A DNA stretch of 64,000 nt from Xanthomonas sp. NCPPB 1128 (GCF_001043115.1 NZ_LFME01000012.1:49640-113639); one strand, 5' to 3'. Counted from the stretch's first letter, positions 48,088-57,627 are shown. The notes: generated by a model not told the origin, from the sequence alone. A program made the numbers and translations.

Positions 48088-49812
48088 TCAGTGCGCGGCC
48101 AGGGTCAGGTGATCGGCGATCGGTCCCAACACCAAAGCCGGCGTGAATTGCAGAACGGTCAGGACCGCGATGACCGCGATCAGGGTCAGCGCGAAGGTCG
48201 GGGTTTCCACCTGCAGGCTGCCGCCGGTTTCCGGCGCCACCCGCTTGCGCGCCAGCTGCGCGGCCACGATCAGCGGCACGATCAGCGCCGGATAGCGGCC
48301 CAGCAGCAGCACCGCGGTGCTGCTCAGGTTCCACCACGGAATGCCGTCGCCCAGCCCCTCGAAGCCGGAGCCGTTGTTGGCGAAGGCCGAGGTGTACTCG
48401 TAGAACACCTGGCTGATGCCGTGGAAGCCGGGATTGGAGGTCGCCGAGATCGAGGCCGGCAGGGCAAGGGTGATCGCGGTGAAGCCGAGCAGCACCAGCG
48501 GCTGCAGCAGGATCAGCAGCGCCAGCAGGCGCACTTCCGGTGCCTCGATCTTGCGCCCGAACAGTTCCGGGGTGCGCCCGGTCATCAAGCCGGCCAGGAA
48601 CACGCTCAGCAGCAGGTAGACCAGGAACTGCTGCAGGCCGCAACCGATGCCGCCCCAGATCGCGTTGATCAGCATGTTGACCATCGCCACGCCGCCGGTC
48701 AGCGGCGCCAGCGAATCGTGCATGGCGTTGACCGAGCCGTTGGAGGTCTGCGTGGTCAGCGACGACCACGCCGCCGAGCTGTCCACGCCCAGGCGCACTT
48801 CCTTGCCTTCCATCAGTGCGGCGCTGGCGGTGCTGGCGCTATTGCCTTCGGCCCACATCGACAACGCGGTGGACGCCAGCGACATCACCAGCATGCTGCC
48901 GAACACCAGCGCGGTGAACTTGCGGCGCCCGGTGAACGGGCCGACCATGAACGCCACCGCCACCGGGATCAGCACGATGCCCAGCATCTCCAGCAGGTTG
49001 GAGAACGGTGTGGGATTCTCCAGCGCCATCGCGCTGTTGGGGCCGTACCAGCCGCCGCCGTTGGTGCCGAGCTGCTTGATCGCCACCATCGCCGCGACCG
49101 GACCGAGCGGGATCTTCTGCGTCTGCTGCCCGGCGCTGGCATCCAGCGGCGTGGCGACCGGGCCGGCGGCCAGCGTCGAGGGCACGCCCTGCTGGGTCAG
49201 CAGCAGCGTCCACAGCAGGCACAGCGGCAGCAGGAAGCGCAGGGTCGGACGGATCACGTCGGCCCAGTAGTTGCCGAGATCGACGTCCTGCGCCGCCTCG
49301 CCGCCGCTGGCCGCCGCCGTGCGCGCCGCGTCGTGGCCGCGCCCGCCGAACAGGCCGCGCAGCGTCGCCACGACCAGTGCCAGGCCCATCATCGGGGTGA
49401 TGAACTGCAGGCCGACCACGCCCACTGCCTGCGACAGGTACGACAACTGCGCCTGGCCCGAGTAGTGCTGCTGGTCGGTGTTGGTCAGGAACGAGACCAT
49501 GGTGTGCAGGGCCACGTCCCAGCGCATGTTGGGCACCGCATCGGGATTGAACGGCAGCCAGGCCTGGGTCACGAACAGCGCGAACACCAGCACGCCCAGC
49601 ACCAGGTTGCTGGCCAGGAAGGCACCGGCATAGGCGCGCCAATGCATGCCACGCGCCGGGTCGGTGCCGAGCAGGCGGTACAGCGGGCGTTCGATCCAGC
49701 CGAACAGCGCGTCGCCGCGCATCGGCGCCCCGCGCATCACCTTGGCCAGGTACAGGCCCAGCGGCCATCCCAGCAGCAGCGCGAGCGCATAGACAAGCAA
49801 TGTATCGATCAT
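48088..49812 (-). CDS. kdpA: KdpA, potassium-binding subunit
   Basis: KdpA of 574 residues, the channel-like subunit related to the superfamily of potassium transporters. It has about ten membrane segments. The four pore-loop regions with selectivity-filter glycines are represented by [51 protein letters not shown] and [14 protein letters not shown]. The length is normal. It begins 16 bases after the kdpF stop. Confidence 0.97.
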   Translation of the reverse strand: MIDTLLVYALALLLGWPLGLYLAKVMRGAPMRGDALFGWIERPLYRLLGTDPARGMHWRAYAGAFLASNLVLGVLVFALFVTQAWLPFNPDAVPNMRWDVALHTMVSFLTNTDQQHYSGQAQLSYLSQAVGVVGLQFITPMMGLALVVATLRGLFGGRGHDAARTAAASGGEAAQDVDLGNYWADVIRPTLRFLLPLCLLWTLLLTQQGVPSTLAAGPVATPLDASAGQQTQKIPLGPVAAMVAIKQLGTNGGGWYGPNSAMALENPTPFSNLLEMLGIVLIPVAVAFMVGPFTGRRKFTALVFGSMLVMSLASTALSMWAEGNSASTASAALMEGKEVRLGVDSSAAWSSLTTQTSNGSVNAMHDSLAPLTGGVAMVNMLINAIWGGIGCGLQQFLVYLLLSVFLAGLMTGRTPELFGRKIEAPEVRLLALLILLQPLVLLGFTAITLALPASISATSNPGFHGISQVFYEYTSAFANNGSGFEGLGDGIPWWNLSSTAVLLLGRYPALIVPLIVAAQLARKRVAPETGGSLQVETPTFALTLIAVIAVLTVLQFTPALVLGPIADHLTLAAH

Positions 49813-49828
49813 GGAAGTGGCACTCGGC

Positions 49829-49921
49829 TCAGAAATCTTCGGGGCGCAGGATCACGTACAGCAGGTAACCGGCCGCGACGATCACCGCCACGCCGCAAAC
49901 GAACGAAAGCCAACCGCTCAT
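49829..49921 (-). CDS. kdpF: KdpF small membrane subunit
   Basis: A 30-residue protein, MSGWLSFVCGVAVIVAAGYL and then LYVILRPEDF. It is a single membrane helix with the RPEDF ending that is characteristic of KdpF, which stabilises the KdpABC complex. It is the first gene of the operon and starts about 145 bases after the predicted transcription start. The reading frame is open upstream, but that part lacks any membrane-like or conserved character. Confidence 0.93.
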   Translation of the reverse strand: MSGWLSFVCGVAVIVAAGYLLYVILRPEDF

Positions 49922-50073
49922 GGTCTCAACTCCGAAACAAAGGGACGGCCCGCCGCACGGCAGGCCGCAATCGCATGGGAATACCGCCGCACGCGGCGCG
50001 CGCACGGAGGCAGAAGGGAAGCGCAACATGGCGACGCACGCCGGGTCGGACAGGCCTTCTGGCCCAGGCCGGC

Positions 50074-50140
50074 ATTATCGAAGCCGGCGCCATAAACTCT
50101 CCGTGGCGAAGCCACGCGGCGCGCATAAATTCTGCGTAAA
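50074..50140 (-). promoter_or_regulatory. kdp promoter with probable KdpE site
   Basis: On the minus strand TTTACGCAGAATTTATG (50140-50124) has two TTTAYG half-sites separated by five bases, the same layout as the 17-bp E. coli KdpE site. A GATAAT -10 element is at 50079-50074 with no recognisable -35, as expected for an activated promoter. With a start at about 50067, the site lies at -57 to -73. A third half-site, TTTATG, is at 50096-50091. Confidence 0.65.
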
Positions 50141-50214
50141 ACCGCGCGGCGCAGGCGATTGCGCCACCTCTCCCGGCGCCTCGCCACCGCCTGCACCGGC
50201 AGCGCGCGACGACC

Positions 50215-51729
50215 TCAGTAATGCAGGATCGCGTCGATCAACGCCGTCGCCTGATGGTTGCGGCGGCCGCCGTCATAGGCGGGGAAATCGTAGGCGTGTT
50301 CGTAGCGCAGCTCCGGGCGGATCTCCAGATCCTGCGACACCCAATGGGTCAGGCCGATGGTGTGGCTGGAGTAGCGCGTGGCGAAGCCGGTGCGCTGGCC
50401 ATCGTGGTCGTTTACGAACTCGTTGCGGATCGCCAGCATGTCCGAGGCGCCGAGCTGGATGTTGACGTAGTTGACGATGGCATCGGCGCTGCTGCGCCCC
50501 AGCGGGAAGTCCGGCGCCTCGCCCAGCGCGTAGCCCGGGCGTCCGGTCGGCGCGTGCGACTGCGACGGATCGGTGGCCAGCGCCTGGTCGCGCACGTAGA
50601 GGTGATAGGCCTCGGTGAGCATGTGCACCTTCGGCGAGAAGCGGTGCCCCCAGGTCAGCACGAACTCCTGCAGGTTGTTGTAGGTCTGCGCGGCGTTGTT
50701 GTACGACTCCACGCAGGGATACAGCATGTCGTCGTTGCTCTTGGAGACCCAGCGCAGGCAGGCCTGCGCGCTCAGGCGGCTGGTCGCGTCCCAGATCGCC
50801 GAATCGTCGCCGCCGTGCACGCCGAGCTGCAGCGTCCACTGGTCGTTGAGCTTGGTGGTGGTGAGGAGGCCCATGTTGGTATAGGCATCGACGGTGTACA
50901 GGATCGAATGGGTCAGCAGGTAGTTGTTGGGCGAGAACTGCGCCTCGATGTCCGGCAGCGACAGGTAGCGGCCGACCGTGACCAGCATGCCCTGCGCCAC
51001 CGACGGCAGGTACAGGTCCACATGCGCGATCATCGGATCGTTGCCGTAGATCTTGCCGTTGAGCGCGCTGTTGGACTGCGGGTGGTGCAGCAATTGGTCG
51101 CTGGTGACGCCCTTCATCGTGGTGTAGTGGTAGTCGTAGCCGTACAGGTCGTCGAGGTGGAAGCCCCAGTCGACATGATCGGTCTGCACCGTGTCCGGCA
51201 CGCGCTGCAGGCGGATCAGCGCCTGGTTGAATTCGCCGCGATTGGGCCGCGTGGAGTAGGACAGCGGATAGTTGCTGCGCGAGGACGTGCTGGCATTGAG
51301 CGAAGGATTGATCCAGCCGTACAGCTCGATGCGGTTGCGCTGCATCCACTGTCCCACGCGCGTGCACGCCAGCGCCTTCTCGACCGGGTACTGCGCATTC
51401 TCGTTGGGCACGCCGACCGGATAGTCCACCGCGCCGAGTTGCCATTCGGCCGACGGGAACGGTGGCGAGGAGAACGGCGACGCCAGGCCGCGGCGCGCCG
51501 GCGTCGGCGCATCGGGATCGGCCGGTTGCGCGTCTTCGCGATAGGCGGCCGCCAGGCGCGAGAGGAAACCGTTGCTGCAGTCGGCGCTGCGCGCCAGCGG
51601 CGGCGCAGCGACGTCCTGCGCCGTTACCGGCGTGGCTTCGGAAGCCGGCGCCGCCATGCCAGCGGCCGCGGCGGGGCCCGCACACAGCACGGCCAGGGAC
51701 AGGAACAGAGGATGGAGCTTCATAGACAT
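50215..51729 (-). CDS. Outer-membrane beta-barrel porin
   Basis: A protein of 504 residues with a signal peptide (cleavage near PAAAAG at 23). A long region rich in aromatic and polar residues alternates like beta-strands and ends in a C-terminal tyrosine, ILHY, as barrel proteins do. Segments such as IELYGWINPSLNAS, WGFHLDDLYGYDYHYTTM and VHMLTEAYHLYVRDQ resemble the OmpL-like beta-barrel-2 family. It probably forms a pore in the outer membrane. It lies upstream of kdp on the same strand but with its own region, so a link with potassium is only a possibility. Confidence 0.78.
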   Translation of the reverse strand: MSMKLHPLFLSLAVLCAGPAAAAGMAAPASEATPVTAQDVAAPPLARSADCSNGFLSRLAAAYREDAQPADPDAPTPARRGLASPFSSPPFPSAEWQLGAVDYPVGVPNENAQYPVEKALACTRVGQWMQRNRIELYGWINPSLNASTSSRSNYPLSYSTRPNRGEFNQALIRLQRVPDTVQTDHVDWGFHLDDLYGYDYHYTTMKGVTSDQLLHHPQSNSALNGKIYGNDPMIAHVDLYLPSVAQGMLVTVGRYLSLPDIEAQFSPNNYLLTHSILYTVDAYTNMGLLTTTKLNDQWTLQLGVHGGDDSAIWDATSRLSAQACLRWVSKSNDDMLYPCVESYNNAAQTYNNLQEFVLTWGHRFSPKVHMLTEAYHLYVRDQALATDPSQSHAPTGRPGYALGEAPDFPLGRSSADAIVNYVNIQLGASDMLAIRNEFVNDHDGQRTGFATRYSSHTIGLTHWVSQDLEIRPELRYEHAYDFPAYDGGRRNHQATALIDAILHY

Positions 51730-52433
51730 CGTGATCTCGGCTCGCAAGGAGCCGTCCTTCTTTGGGTGGAGGGGAAACGACAGCGCGACGCGTCACGCGC
51801 ACGCGCTATCGCAGGCGATACGCCTGGTGGCGCATCGCGGTGAAAGAGTTGGAATGCAGCGCCGCGGTGGCGGCGTCAGCGGGTCAATGCGTGTGCAGTG
51901 AACGCACGCGGCTGTGTGGTGGCGGATGCTGCAAGGCGCTGCGGCAACCATGGCGGCGTCGCGACGCTTGCGGCGTGCTGCGTTTCCTGGTGCGGAGACC
52001 GGACCGTTGCGGCGGCGTCGGATGCGATACGCCGCACCCGCACGCAAGCGTTGCGGGCAGCCACACGCTCAAGATTGCAGCCATCGATTCCACGCAAACA
52101 CCCCTGTCGTCAGCGCGGAAAGTATAGGAATCGCCGAATATCTTCGTTGCAAAGCGCGCGCCGGTTCGAATAAAGCCTGCGTAAATTCGTGCGCGTGATG
52201 ACCCTGACGTGCGCGATGCTGTGTGTGCCGTACCCTCATCCGCCCCTGCGGGGCACCTTCTCCCGGTGGGAGAAGGGAAAGGCCACAAAGCCCCTCTCCC
52301 ACCGGGAGAGGGGTTGGGGTGAGGGTCCGGCGCGCGAAGCGCCACGCTGATCCAACTGCACGAGGCTTCGCCCGTACCCTCATCCGCCCCTGCGGGGCAC
52401 CTTCTCCCGAAGGGAGAAGGAAGAAGCAATGCC
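51730..52433. other. Intergenic region with repeats, no gene seen
   Basis: About 700 bases. The part next to the porin should hold its promoter, and a short stretch around 52120-52200 is AT-richer than its surroundings. The rest, from 52231, is made of an inverted and duplicated repeat described separately. Open frames on both strands look like shadows. Confidence 0.5.
52231..52420. repeat. Duplicated CTCATCCGCCCCTGCGGGG repeat block
   Basis: TACCCTCATCCGCCCCTGCG and the following CACCTTCTCCC segment occur twice in direct orientation (52231-52276 and 52375-52420). Between them is a perfect hairpin, CCCCTCTCCC-3-GGGAGAGGGG (52291-52313). This kind of CCCTCTCCC repeat is common between proteobacterial genes. 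It lies downstream of the hydrolase gene and may end its transcript. Confidence 0.8.
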
Positions 52434-54017
52434 TCAGTGCAACGGCACGCTCAGGAACGACGGCGTCGCCGTCGGCGAGCTGAAGCTCACGGTGCCGCCG
52501 AAGCGGCTGGCCGAGGTGTAGCGCGGATCGGTGGTGTCCACCACCAGCACCAGGCGGCGGCCGGCCGGGATCTCGACCGCGGTCGCCTGCAGCGCCAGGT
52601 CGAGGGTCACCGGCTTGCCCGGCGTCGCGTTGCGCAGCGTGTACGGCACGTGGCTGAGCAATTGCGCCGAACCCGAGCCATCCATGCTGTAGAGATAGGC
52701 GAACAACGACACGTTCGACTGGCTCGGGGTCACCGTCAGCCGCAGCGACGGCGCGCCGGCCAGGCGCTTGTCGCTGGACAGTACCGGGCCACTCCACACC
52801 GCGGCACCGGCGCGGCTGACCAGCGGGATCGAGGTCGTCACCGGCTGGCCGAAGCCCTGCAGCAGGCCGCTCAGCATCACCACGCCGGAATCGGCCAGGG
52901 TCGGCACGCCGGTGGCGATGCGGTAGTTCCAGCCGCTGCTGTTGCCGTTGGTCAGCGAGCCGGTCGGCAGCAGCAAGCCGCTGGGCCCGCTCAGGCCGTA
53001 GCGCGTGGCACCCGCCTGCACGCTGTTCCAGTCGGCATAGCTGAGCCAGGTACCACCCAGGGTCGACAGTTGCACCGGCGCTTCGCGGTCAACGCCGTTG
53101 TCGCGGCCCTTGAGGTAGCGGTCGAACCAGCGCGTGGCCTCGGTGTACACCTGGTTCGGCAGGCCCAGCGCGCCCGGCAGTTCGGCGGTGGCGTGGTCGC
53201 CCTGGCTGAACATCAGGTGCTTGGGCACGCTCAGCCGGTTGTACAGGTCGATGTACTGGTTCGGCGGGAACAGGCCGTCGTTGAAGGCATTGGCCAGCAA
53301 CACCGCCGGGCCGTTGCGGTTGAGCGCCTGCACCTCGTTGATCACCCCGCGCTCGGCGGCCTTGGGCAGGAAGCCCTGCACCGCGCCGTCGTAGTCGCCC
53401 ACCGCCACGCGTGCGGTGATCTGCGCCAGCTCCGGGCCGGGCCGGCCGGTGGCGACCCCGGCGGCGACCAGCAGGCCCACGCCCTGCTGGCTGACCGTGG
53501 TGTTGGCGTACAGCGAGGCCTGCAGGTCGGCCCAGCCGCTGAGCGCGGCTACCGCCTTGATCCGCGGGTCGCGCGCGGCGGCGAGCAGGCTGGTGCCGGC
53601 GCCGTAGGAGATGCCCGACACGCCGATTCTGTTGGCATCGGACGGTGTGTTGGCCAGCGCCCAATCGATCACCGAGCTGACGTCCTCCACCGTCGGCGCG
53701 CCGGCGATGTCGATCAGCCCCTGCGAATCCCAGAACCCGCGCGAGGTGTAGCTGACCACCACGTAGCCGTCGTTGGCCAGTTCGCTGGCGCGGCCCACGT
53801 ACTCCAGGTTCGGCAGCGACCAGCTGGCCGGCATCACCACCAGCGGGAACGGTCCGGGGCCCTGCCCCTGCGGCACCAGGACCAGCGCGCCGAGCTTGGT
53901 GCCATCGAAACTGGAAATGCTCTGGTACTGCTTGCTGAAGCCGGCCGCGGCCGCGGCGGCGGAGAACACCAGCAGCATCGCGCCAAGGGCGATGCGACGT
54001 GACACGGACATGCGCAT
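52434..54017 (-). CDS. Secreted CocE/NonD-type hydrolase
   Basis: An exported alpha/beta hydrolase of 527 residues in the CocE / X-Pro dipeptidyl-peptidase (S15) group. The signal peptide ends near residue 26. The nucleophile is Ser137 in GISYGAG, the acid is probably Asp in NAFNDGLFPPNQ and the His is in FSQGDHATAE. The C-terminal 190 residues form the beta-sandwich typical of S15 proteins. GGGAGG precedes ATG 54017. Family members cleave esters, amides or X-Pro peptides; the substrate here is unknown. It is monocistronic. Confidence 0.88.
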   Translation of the reverse strand: MRMSVSRRIALGAMLLVFSAAAAAAGFSKQYQSISSFDGTKLGALVLVPQGQGPGPFPLVVMPASWSLPNLEYVGRASELANDGYVVVSYTSRGFWDSQGLIDIAGAPTVEDVSSVIDWALANTPSDANRIGVSGISYGAGTSLLAAARDPRIKAVAALSGWADLQASLYANTTVSQQGVGLLVAAGVATGRPGPELAQITARVAVGDYDGAVQGFLPKAAERGVINEVQALNRNGPAVLLANAFNDGLFPPNQYIDLYNRLSVPKHLMFSQGDHATAELPGALGLPNQVYTEATRWFDRYLKGRDNGVDREAPVQLSTLGGTWLSYADWNSVQAGATRYGLSGPSGLLLPTGSLTNGNSSGWNYRIATGVPTLADSGVVMLSGLLQGFGQPVTTSIPLVSRAGAAVWSGPVLSSDKRLAGAPSLRLTVTPSQSNVSLFAYLYSMDGSGSAQLLSHVPYTLRNATPGKPVTLDLALQATAVEIPAGRRLVLVVDTTDPRYTSASRFGGTVSFSSPTATPSFLSVPLH

Positions 54018-54249
54018 GGACTGCCTCCCAAGCGGCGCCGGACCGGAATGGCCGGCTGCCGGAACGGTAATGCCAGAACGGTGACAAGCGCTCGACACGG
54101 GGCCGGGCAGGCGGACCGTACCACCGGGTACGGGCGATGTTCACGCCGCAGTGCGGCACGGTATGGAAGGACCGCCAGGAGTGCCCCGATGGGCGCGCAT
54201 TGGCGGCAAGCGCTGTCGCCGCGGCCGACGCCGGCGGCGCCAGCGGGAA

Positions 54250-55224
54250 TCAGCTCAGGAAGTGCTCATAGCCGCGTCGCGGCGGCTGCCACGGCCGGCC
54301 ATCGGCATCGCGCACCACGATGCCGCGGCCGGCGACGATGCGCCCGATCGGCGTCGCCGTCACCCCGACCGCCTGCAGCGCCTGCACGATCGCCGCGTGC
54401 TGGGCCGGGTCGGCGGTGAAGCACAGCTCGTAGTCGTCGCCGCCCCCCAGTTGCCAGGCGTGCACCTGGGCCAGGTCCGCGTCTGCCGGGGCGGCGACCG
54501 CCGGCAGCGCGGCCAGGTCCAGTTCGGCAGCGACGCCGCTGCGCGCGCAGATGTGCTCCAGGTCGGCCAGCAGGCCATCGGAGACGTCCACGCAGGCGCG
54601 CGCCAGGCCGCGCAGGCGCAAGCCGGCCTGCACCCGCGGCGTCGGCCGCAGCAGGCGCTGGCGCAGGCGTTCGTGCAGGGGATCGGCGGCCGGCGCGGTC
54701 ACGTCCAGCCGGCCACCCTGCCACAGCGCCAGCGCCGCGGCCGCCTCGCCCGGCTGGCCGGTCACCCAGACCTCGTCGCCCGCCTGCGCGGCATCGCGGC
54801 GCAGCGCCATCGTCGCCGGCACGCTGCCGATCGCGGTGACCGACAAGGCCAGCGGCCCGCGCGTGGTGTCGCCGCCGGCCAGGCCGATGCCGTGCGCATC
54901 GGCCAGGGCGAAGAAGCCCTCGGCGAACGCATCGACCCAGGCCATGTCGACCTGCGGCAGCGACAGCGACAGCGTGCACCAGCGCGGTTGCGCGCCCATC
55001 GCCGCCAGATCGGAGAGATTCACCGCCAGCGTCTTCCAGCCGATGTCGGCGGCCGCGGTCTCGGCCGGGAAATGCACCCCGGCATTGAGCGTATCGGTGG
55101 TGATCGCCAGCAATTCCCCCGCCGGCGGCAGCAGCAACGCCGCATCGTCGCCGATGCCCAGCGGCAGATCCGCGCGCGCCCGGCTGCGCGCACGCAGGCG
55201 CTCGATCAGATCGAATTCAGGCAT
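54250..55224 (-). CDS. thiL: Thiamine-monophosphate kinase ThiL
   Basis: ThiL of 324 residues, which phosphorylates thiamine monophosphate to the active cofactor thiamine diphosphate. The N-terminal GIGDDAALL binds Mg and ATP. TTDTLNAGVHF, VNLSDLAAMGAQP, LAGGDTTRGP and CVDVSDGLLADLEHI are family motifs, and the ending GYEHF is conserved. It is the last gene of the riboflavin operon. Repeat DNA separates it from nusB, so it may be less expressed than the genes before it. Confidence 0.96.
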   Translation of the reverse strand: MPEFDLIERLRARSRARADLPLGIGDDAALLLPPAGELLAITTDTLNAGVHFPAETAAADIGWKTLAVNLSDLAAMGAQPRWCTLSLSLPQVDMAWVDAFAEGFFALADAHGIGLAGGDTTRGPLALSVTAIGSVPATMALRRDAAQAGDEVWVTGQPGEAAAALALWQGGRLDVTAPAADPLHERLRQRLLRPTPRVQAGLRLRGLARACVDVSDGLLADLEHICARSGVAAELDLAALPAVAAPADADLAQVHAWQLGGGDDYELCFTADPAQHAAIVQALQAVGVTATPIGRIVAGRGIVVRDADGRPWQPPRRGYEHFLS

Positions 55225-55230
55225 TGAGGG

Positions 55231-55326
55231 GCCGGGAGTGGGGATTCGGGATTGGGATTGGCAAAAGCGCGTCCGCGGACGGGAATGCCGCTCTTGCGAA
55301 TCCCCAATCCCGAATGCCCAATCCCG
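55231..55326. repeat. Inverted GGGATT repeat between nusB and thiL
   Basis: A left arm (55231-55259) and a complementary right arm (55297-55326) flank about 38 bases and fill most of the space between the nusB stop and the thiL start. Confidence 0.85.
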
Positions 55327-55331
55327 CGCCG

Positions 55332-55811
55332 TCAGGCGCCGCCGCCCCCCGACTCCACCGCGCGCCACTGCAGCGCGGCGCGGTCCAGGACGCCGTTGAC
55401 GTAGGTGTGGCCGTGCTCGGAGCCGAAGCGCTTGGCGGTCTCGATCGCTTCGTTGATCACCACGCGGTACGGCACGTCCATGCGGTGCAGCAGTTCGTAG
55501 GCGGCCAGGCGCAGCACCGCGCGCTCGATCGCGTCCACTTCCTCCACCGTGCGGTCCAGGTAACCGACCAGCGCCTCGTCCAGTTCGGCGCGATGCTTGA
55601 GCACGCCTTCGACCAGGTTCTCGAAGTACACCAGGTCGGCGATCTCGTGCGCCTGCTCGTGCGCGAACTGCGCGATCACGTGCTGGGCGTTGCCGCCGGA
55701 AATCTGCCAGGCGTAGATCGCCTGCAACGCACGCCGGCGCGCGCGCGAACGCAGGACCGGATCGACGCCGTCGCGGCGTGGGTGGTGCTTGTGGCCAGCG
55801 GGTTTGTTCAC
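55332..55811 (-). CDS. nusB: Transcription antitermination factor NusB
   Basis: NusB of 159 residues, which with NusE binds boxA RNA and prevents early termination in rRNA operons. The all-helical core has [34 protein letters not shown] and [28 protein letters not shown]. The N-terminus is basic and His-rich, and the C-terminus is Gly-rich. It begins with GTG that overlaps the ribH stop as GTGA. The pairing ribH-nusB-thiL is a conserved order in proteobacteria. Confidence 0.96.
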   Translation of the reverse strand: MNKPAGHKHHPRRDGVDPVLRSRARRRALQAIYAWQISGGNAQHVIAQFAHEQAHEIADLVYFENLVEGVLKHRAELDEALVGYLDRTVEEVDAIERAVLRLAAYELLHRMDVPYRVVINEAIETAKRFGSEHGHTYVNGVLDRAALQWRAVESGGGGA

Positions 55812-56275
55812 GGCAGCAACTCCAGCAGGTTGACCATCTCCAGCGCGCTCAGCGCCGCTTCCTCGCCCTTGTTGCCATGGCTGCCGCCGGCGCGCGCCTC
55901 GGCATCCTCGACCTGCTCCACGGCGAGCACGCCGTTGAGCACCGGGATGCGGAAGTCCAGCGAGACCCGCAGCAGGCCCTCGGCGCAGCCGTCGGCCACG
56001 TGTTCGTAGTGGCGGGTATCGCCACGGATCACGCAGCCCAGCGCGATGATCGCGGCATGCTTGCCGGCCGCGGCCAGGCGTGCGGCGACCAGCGGCAGTT
56101 CCCACGCGCCCGGGACCCGGATCACGTCCACCGCGTCCTCGGCGATGCCGTTGCCGGCCAGGCTCTGCCGCGCGCCGGCGACCAGCACGTCGGTGATGCG
56201 GGCGTTCCAGCGGCTGGCGATGATCGCGAAACGCGCCGACTCGGGAGTGCGGAGGTCGCCTTCGTAGTGGGACAT
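55808..56275 (-). CDS. ribH: Lumazine synthase RibH
   Basis: RibH of 155 residues, which condenses the ribulose-derived four-carbon unit with the pyrimidine intermediate to give 6,7-dimethyl-8-ribityllumazine. [14 protein letters not shown] is the substrate-binding start, [11 protein letters not shown] the second motif, and [19 protein letters not shown] the catalytic region with His. [16 protein letters not shown] and [12 protein letters not shown] complete the family pattern. It should assemble as a cage-like oligomer. Confidence 0.97.
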   Translation of the reverse strand: MSHYEGDLRTPESARFAIIASRWNARITDVLVAGARQSLAGNGIAEDAVDVIRVPGAWELPLVAARLAAAGKHAAIIALGCVIRGDTRHYEHVADGCAEGLLRVSLDFRIPVLNGVLAVEQVEDAEARAGGSHGNKGEEAALSALEMVNLLELLP

Positions 56276-56378
56276 GACGGTGGCAGCTTAAGGGGGTGGG
56301 AGAGTTTAGCAGGCAGGGAGGCCGCGGCCCGGGTGACGCGAGAGCAGCCGCCCGCCCAGGGCCGATCCGGCATCGGAA

Positions 56379-57536
56379 TCAGGTTTTGCCCAATCCCGAA
56401 TCCCGATTCCCCACTCCCTGCCCCACCTCCACATGCTCCACCACCTCCAGCCCGAACCCGGCCAGGCCGATCTGCCGGCGCGGGGTGCCGAGCACGCGCA
56501 GCTTGCCCAGGCCCAGGTCGGCCAGGATCTGGCTGCCGGCGCCATTACGCCGCCATTGGCCCACGTCCTTGCCGTGCGCCGCCTCCGGCTGCGCGCGCAG
56601 CCGCGCCAGCAGCGCCTCGCTGTCGCGCGGCGCCGACAGCACCACCATCACCCCGCGCTCGGCGGCGGCGATCGCGCGCAGCGCATCGCTGGCGGCCACG
56701 CCGAAATCGTCGCGGCGCCAGTGCAGCAGGTCGGCCAGCGGATTCTCCACCTGCACCCGCACCAGGGTCGGGGTGTCCGCATCCGGGGTGCCACGGACCA
56801 GGGCGAAGTGCAGGTCGTGGGCGATGCGATCGCGGTAGGTGACCAGGATGAAGCCGCCGAACTCGGTGTCGATGGGCCGCTCGTCGATGCGCTCGACGGT
56901 GTGCTCGGTGGCCAGGCGGTAGGCGATCAGGTCGGCGATCGACCCCATCTTCAGGCCATGGGTGCGGGCGAACTCCTCCAACTGCGGACGCCGCGCCATG
57001 CTGCCGTCGGGATTGAGCACTTCCACCAGCACGCCGGCCGGCTCCAGCCCCGCCAGCATCGGCAGGTCGCCGGCGGCCTCGGTGTGGCCGGCGCGGGTCA
57101 GCACCCCGCCAGGCTGGGCGATCAGCGGGAAGATGTGGCCCGGCTGGCTGAGGTCGTGCGGCTTGGCATCCGGCTTGACCGCGGTGCGCACGGTGTGGGC
57201 GCGGTCGTAGGCGGAGATGCCGGTGGTGACACCTTCGGCGGCTTCGATGCTGACGGTGAAGTTGGTATGGAACTGCGCGGTGTTGCGCTGGACCATCGGC
57301 GCCAGGCCAAGCTGCGTGCAGCGCTCGCGGGTCAGCGACAGGCACACCAGGCCGCGCGCATGGGTGACCATGAAGTTGATGTCCGAGGGCTTGACCAGCT
57401 CGGCGGCCATGATCAGGTCGCCCTCGTTCTCGCGGTCCTCGTCGTCGACGATGACCACCATGCGGCCGGCGCGCAGTTCTTCCAGCAGCTCGGGGACGGA
57501 GGCGAAATTCAGGCTCGGGGTGACGGAAGGCGACAT
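56379..57536 (-). CDS. ribB: RibBA-like: DHBP synthase plus degenerate RibA domain
   Basis: A protein of 385 residues. Residues 1-205 are 3,4-dihydroxy-2-butanone-4-phosphate synthase (RibB), with the metal site DDEDRENEGD at 31-40, THARGLVC and GHTEAAGDLPMLAG. Residues 210-370 follow the GTP cyclohydrolase II (RibA) fold, but the cysteine cluster that binds zinc is missing, so it should not have that activity; a separate RibA would be needed. The last residues (GVGNRDSGLGKT) come from GGGATT repeat DNA. It lies 100 bases before ribH. Confidence 0.95.
   Translation of the reverse strand: MSPSVTPSLNFASVPELLEELRAGRMVVIVDDEDRENEGDLIMAAELVKPSDINFMVTHARGLVCLSLTRERCTQLGLAPMVQRNTAQFHTNFTVSIEAAEGVTTGISAYDRAHTVRTAVKPDAKPHDLSQPGHIFPLIAQPGGVLTRAGHTEAAGDLPMLAGLEPAGVLVEVLNPDGSMARRPQLEEFARTHGLKMGSIADLIAYRLATEHTVERIDERPIDTEFGGFILVTYRDRIAHDLHFALVRGTPDADTPTLVRVQVENPLADLLHWRRDDFGVAASDALRAIAAAERGVMVVLSAPRDSEALLARLRAQPEAAHGKDVGQWRRNGAGSQILADLGLGKLRVLGTPRRQIGLAGFGLEVVEHVEVGQGVGNRDSGLGKT
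56391..56419. repeat. GGGATT repeat inside the ribBA 3' end
   Basis: The complement of GGGATTCGGGATT units lies within the last codons of ribBA. No second arm is seen. Confidence 0.75.
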
Positions 57537-57627
57537 TGTGGGACTCGCGGAAAGACGGAAGGTGCCGCGCGCGCCGCAGGCGGCGGCGCAGCGCGACGGA
57601 AAGGCGGAAGGCCGGACACGGCCAGGA

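Noticed and set aside
51884..52429. A possible small gene in the porin-hydrolase interval
   Set aside because: The frame is made largely of repeat DNA and has no start signal; the residues are a repeat read in frame.
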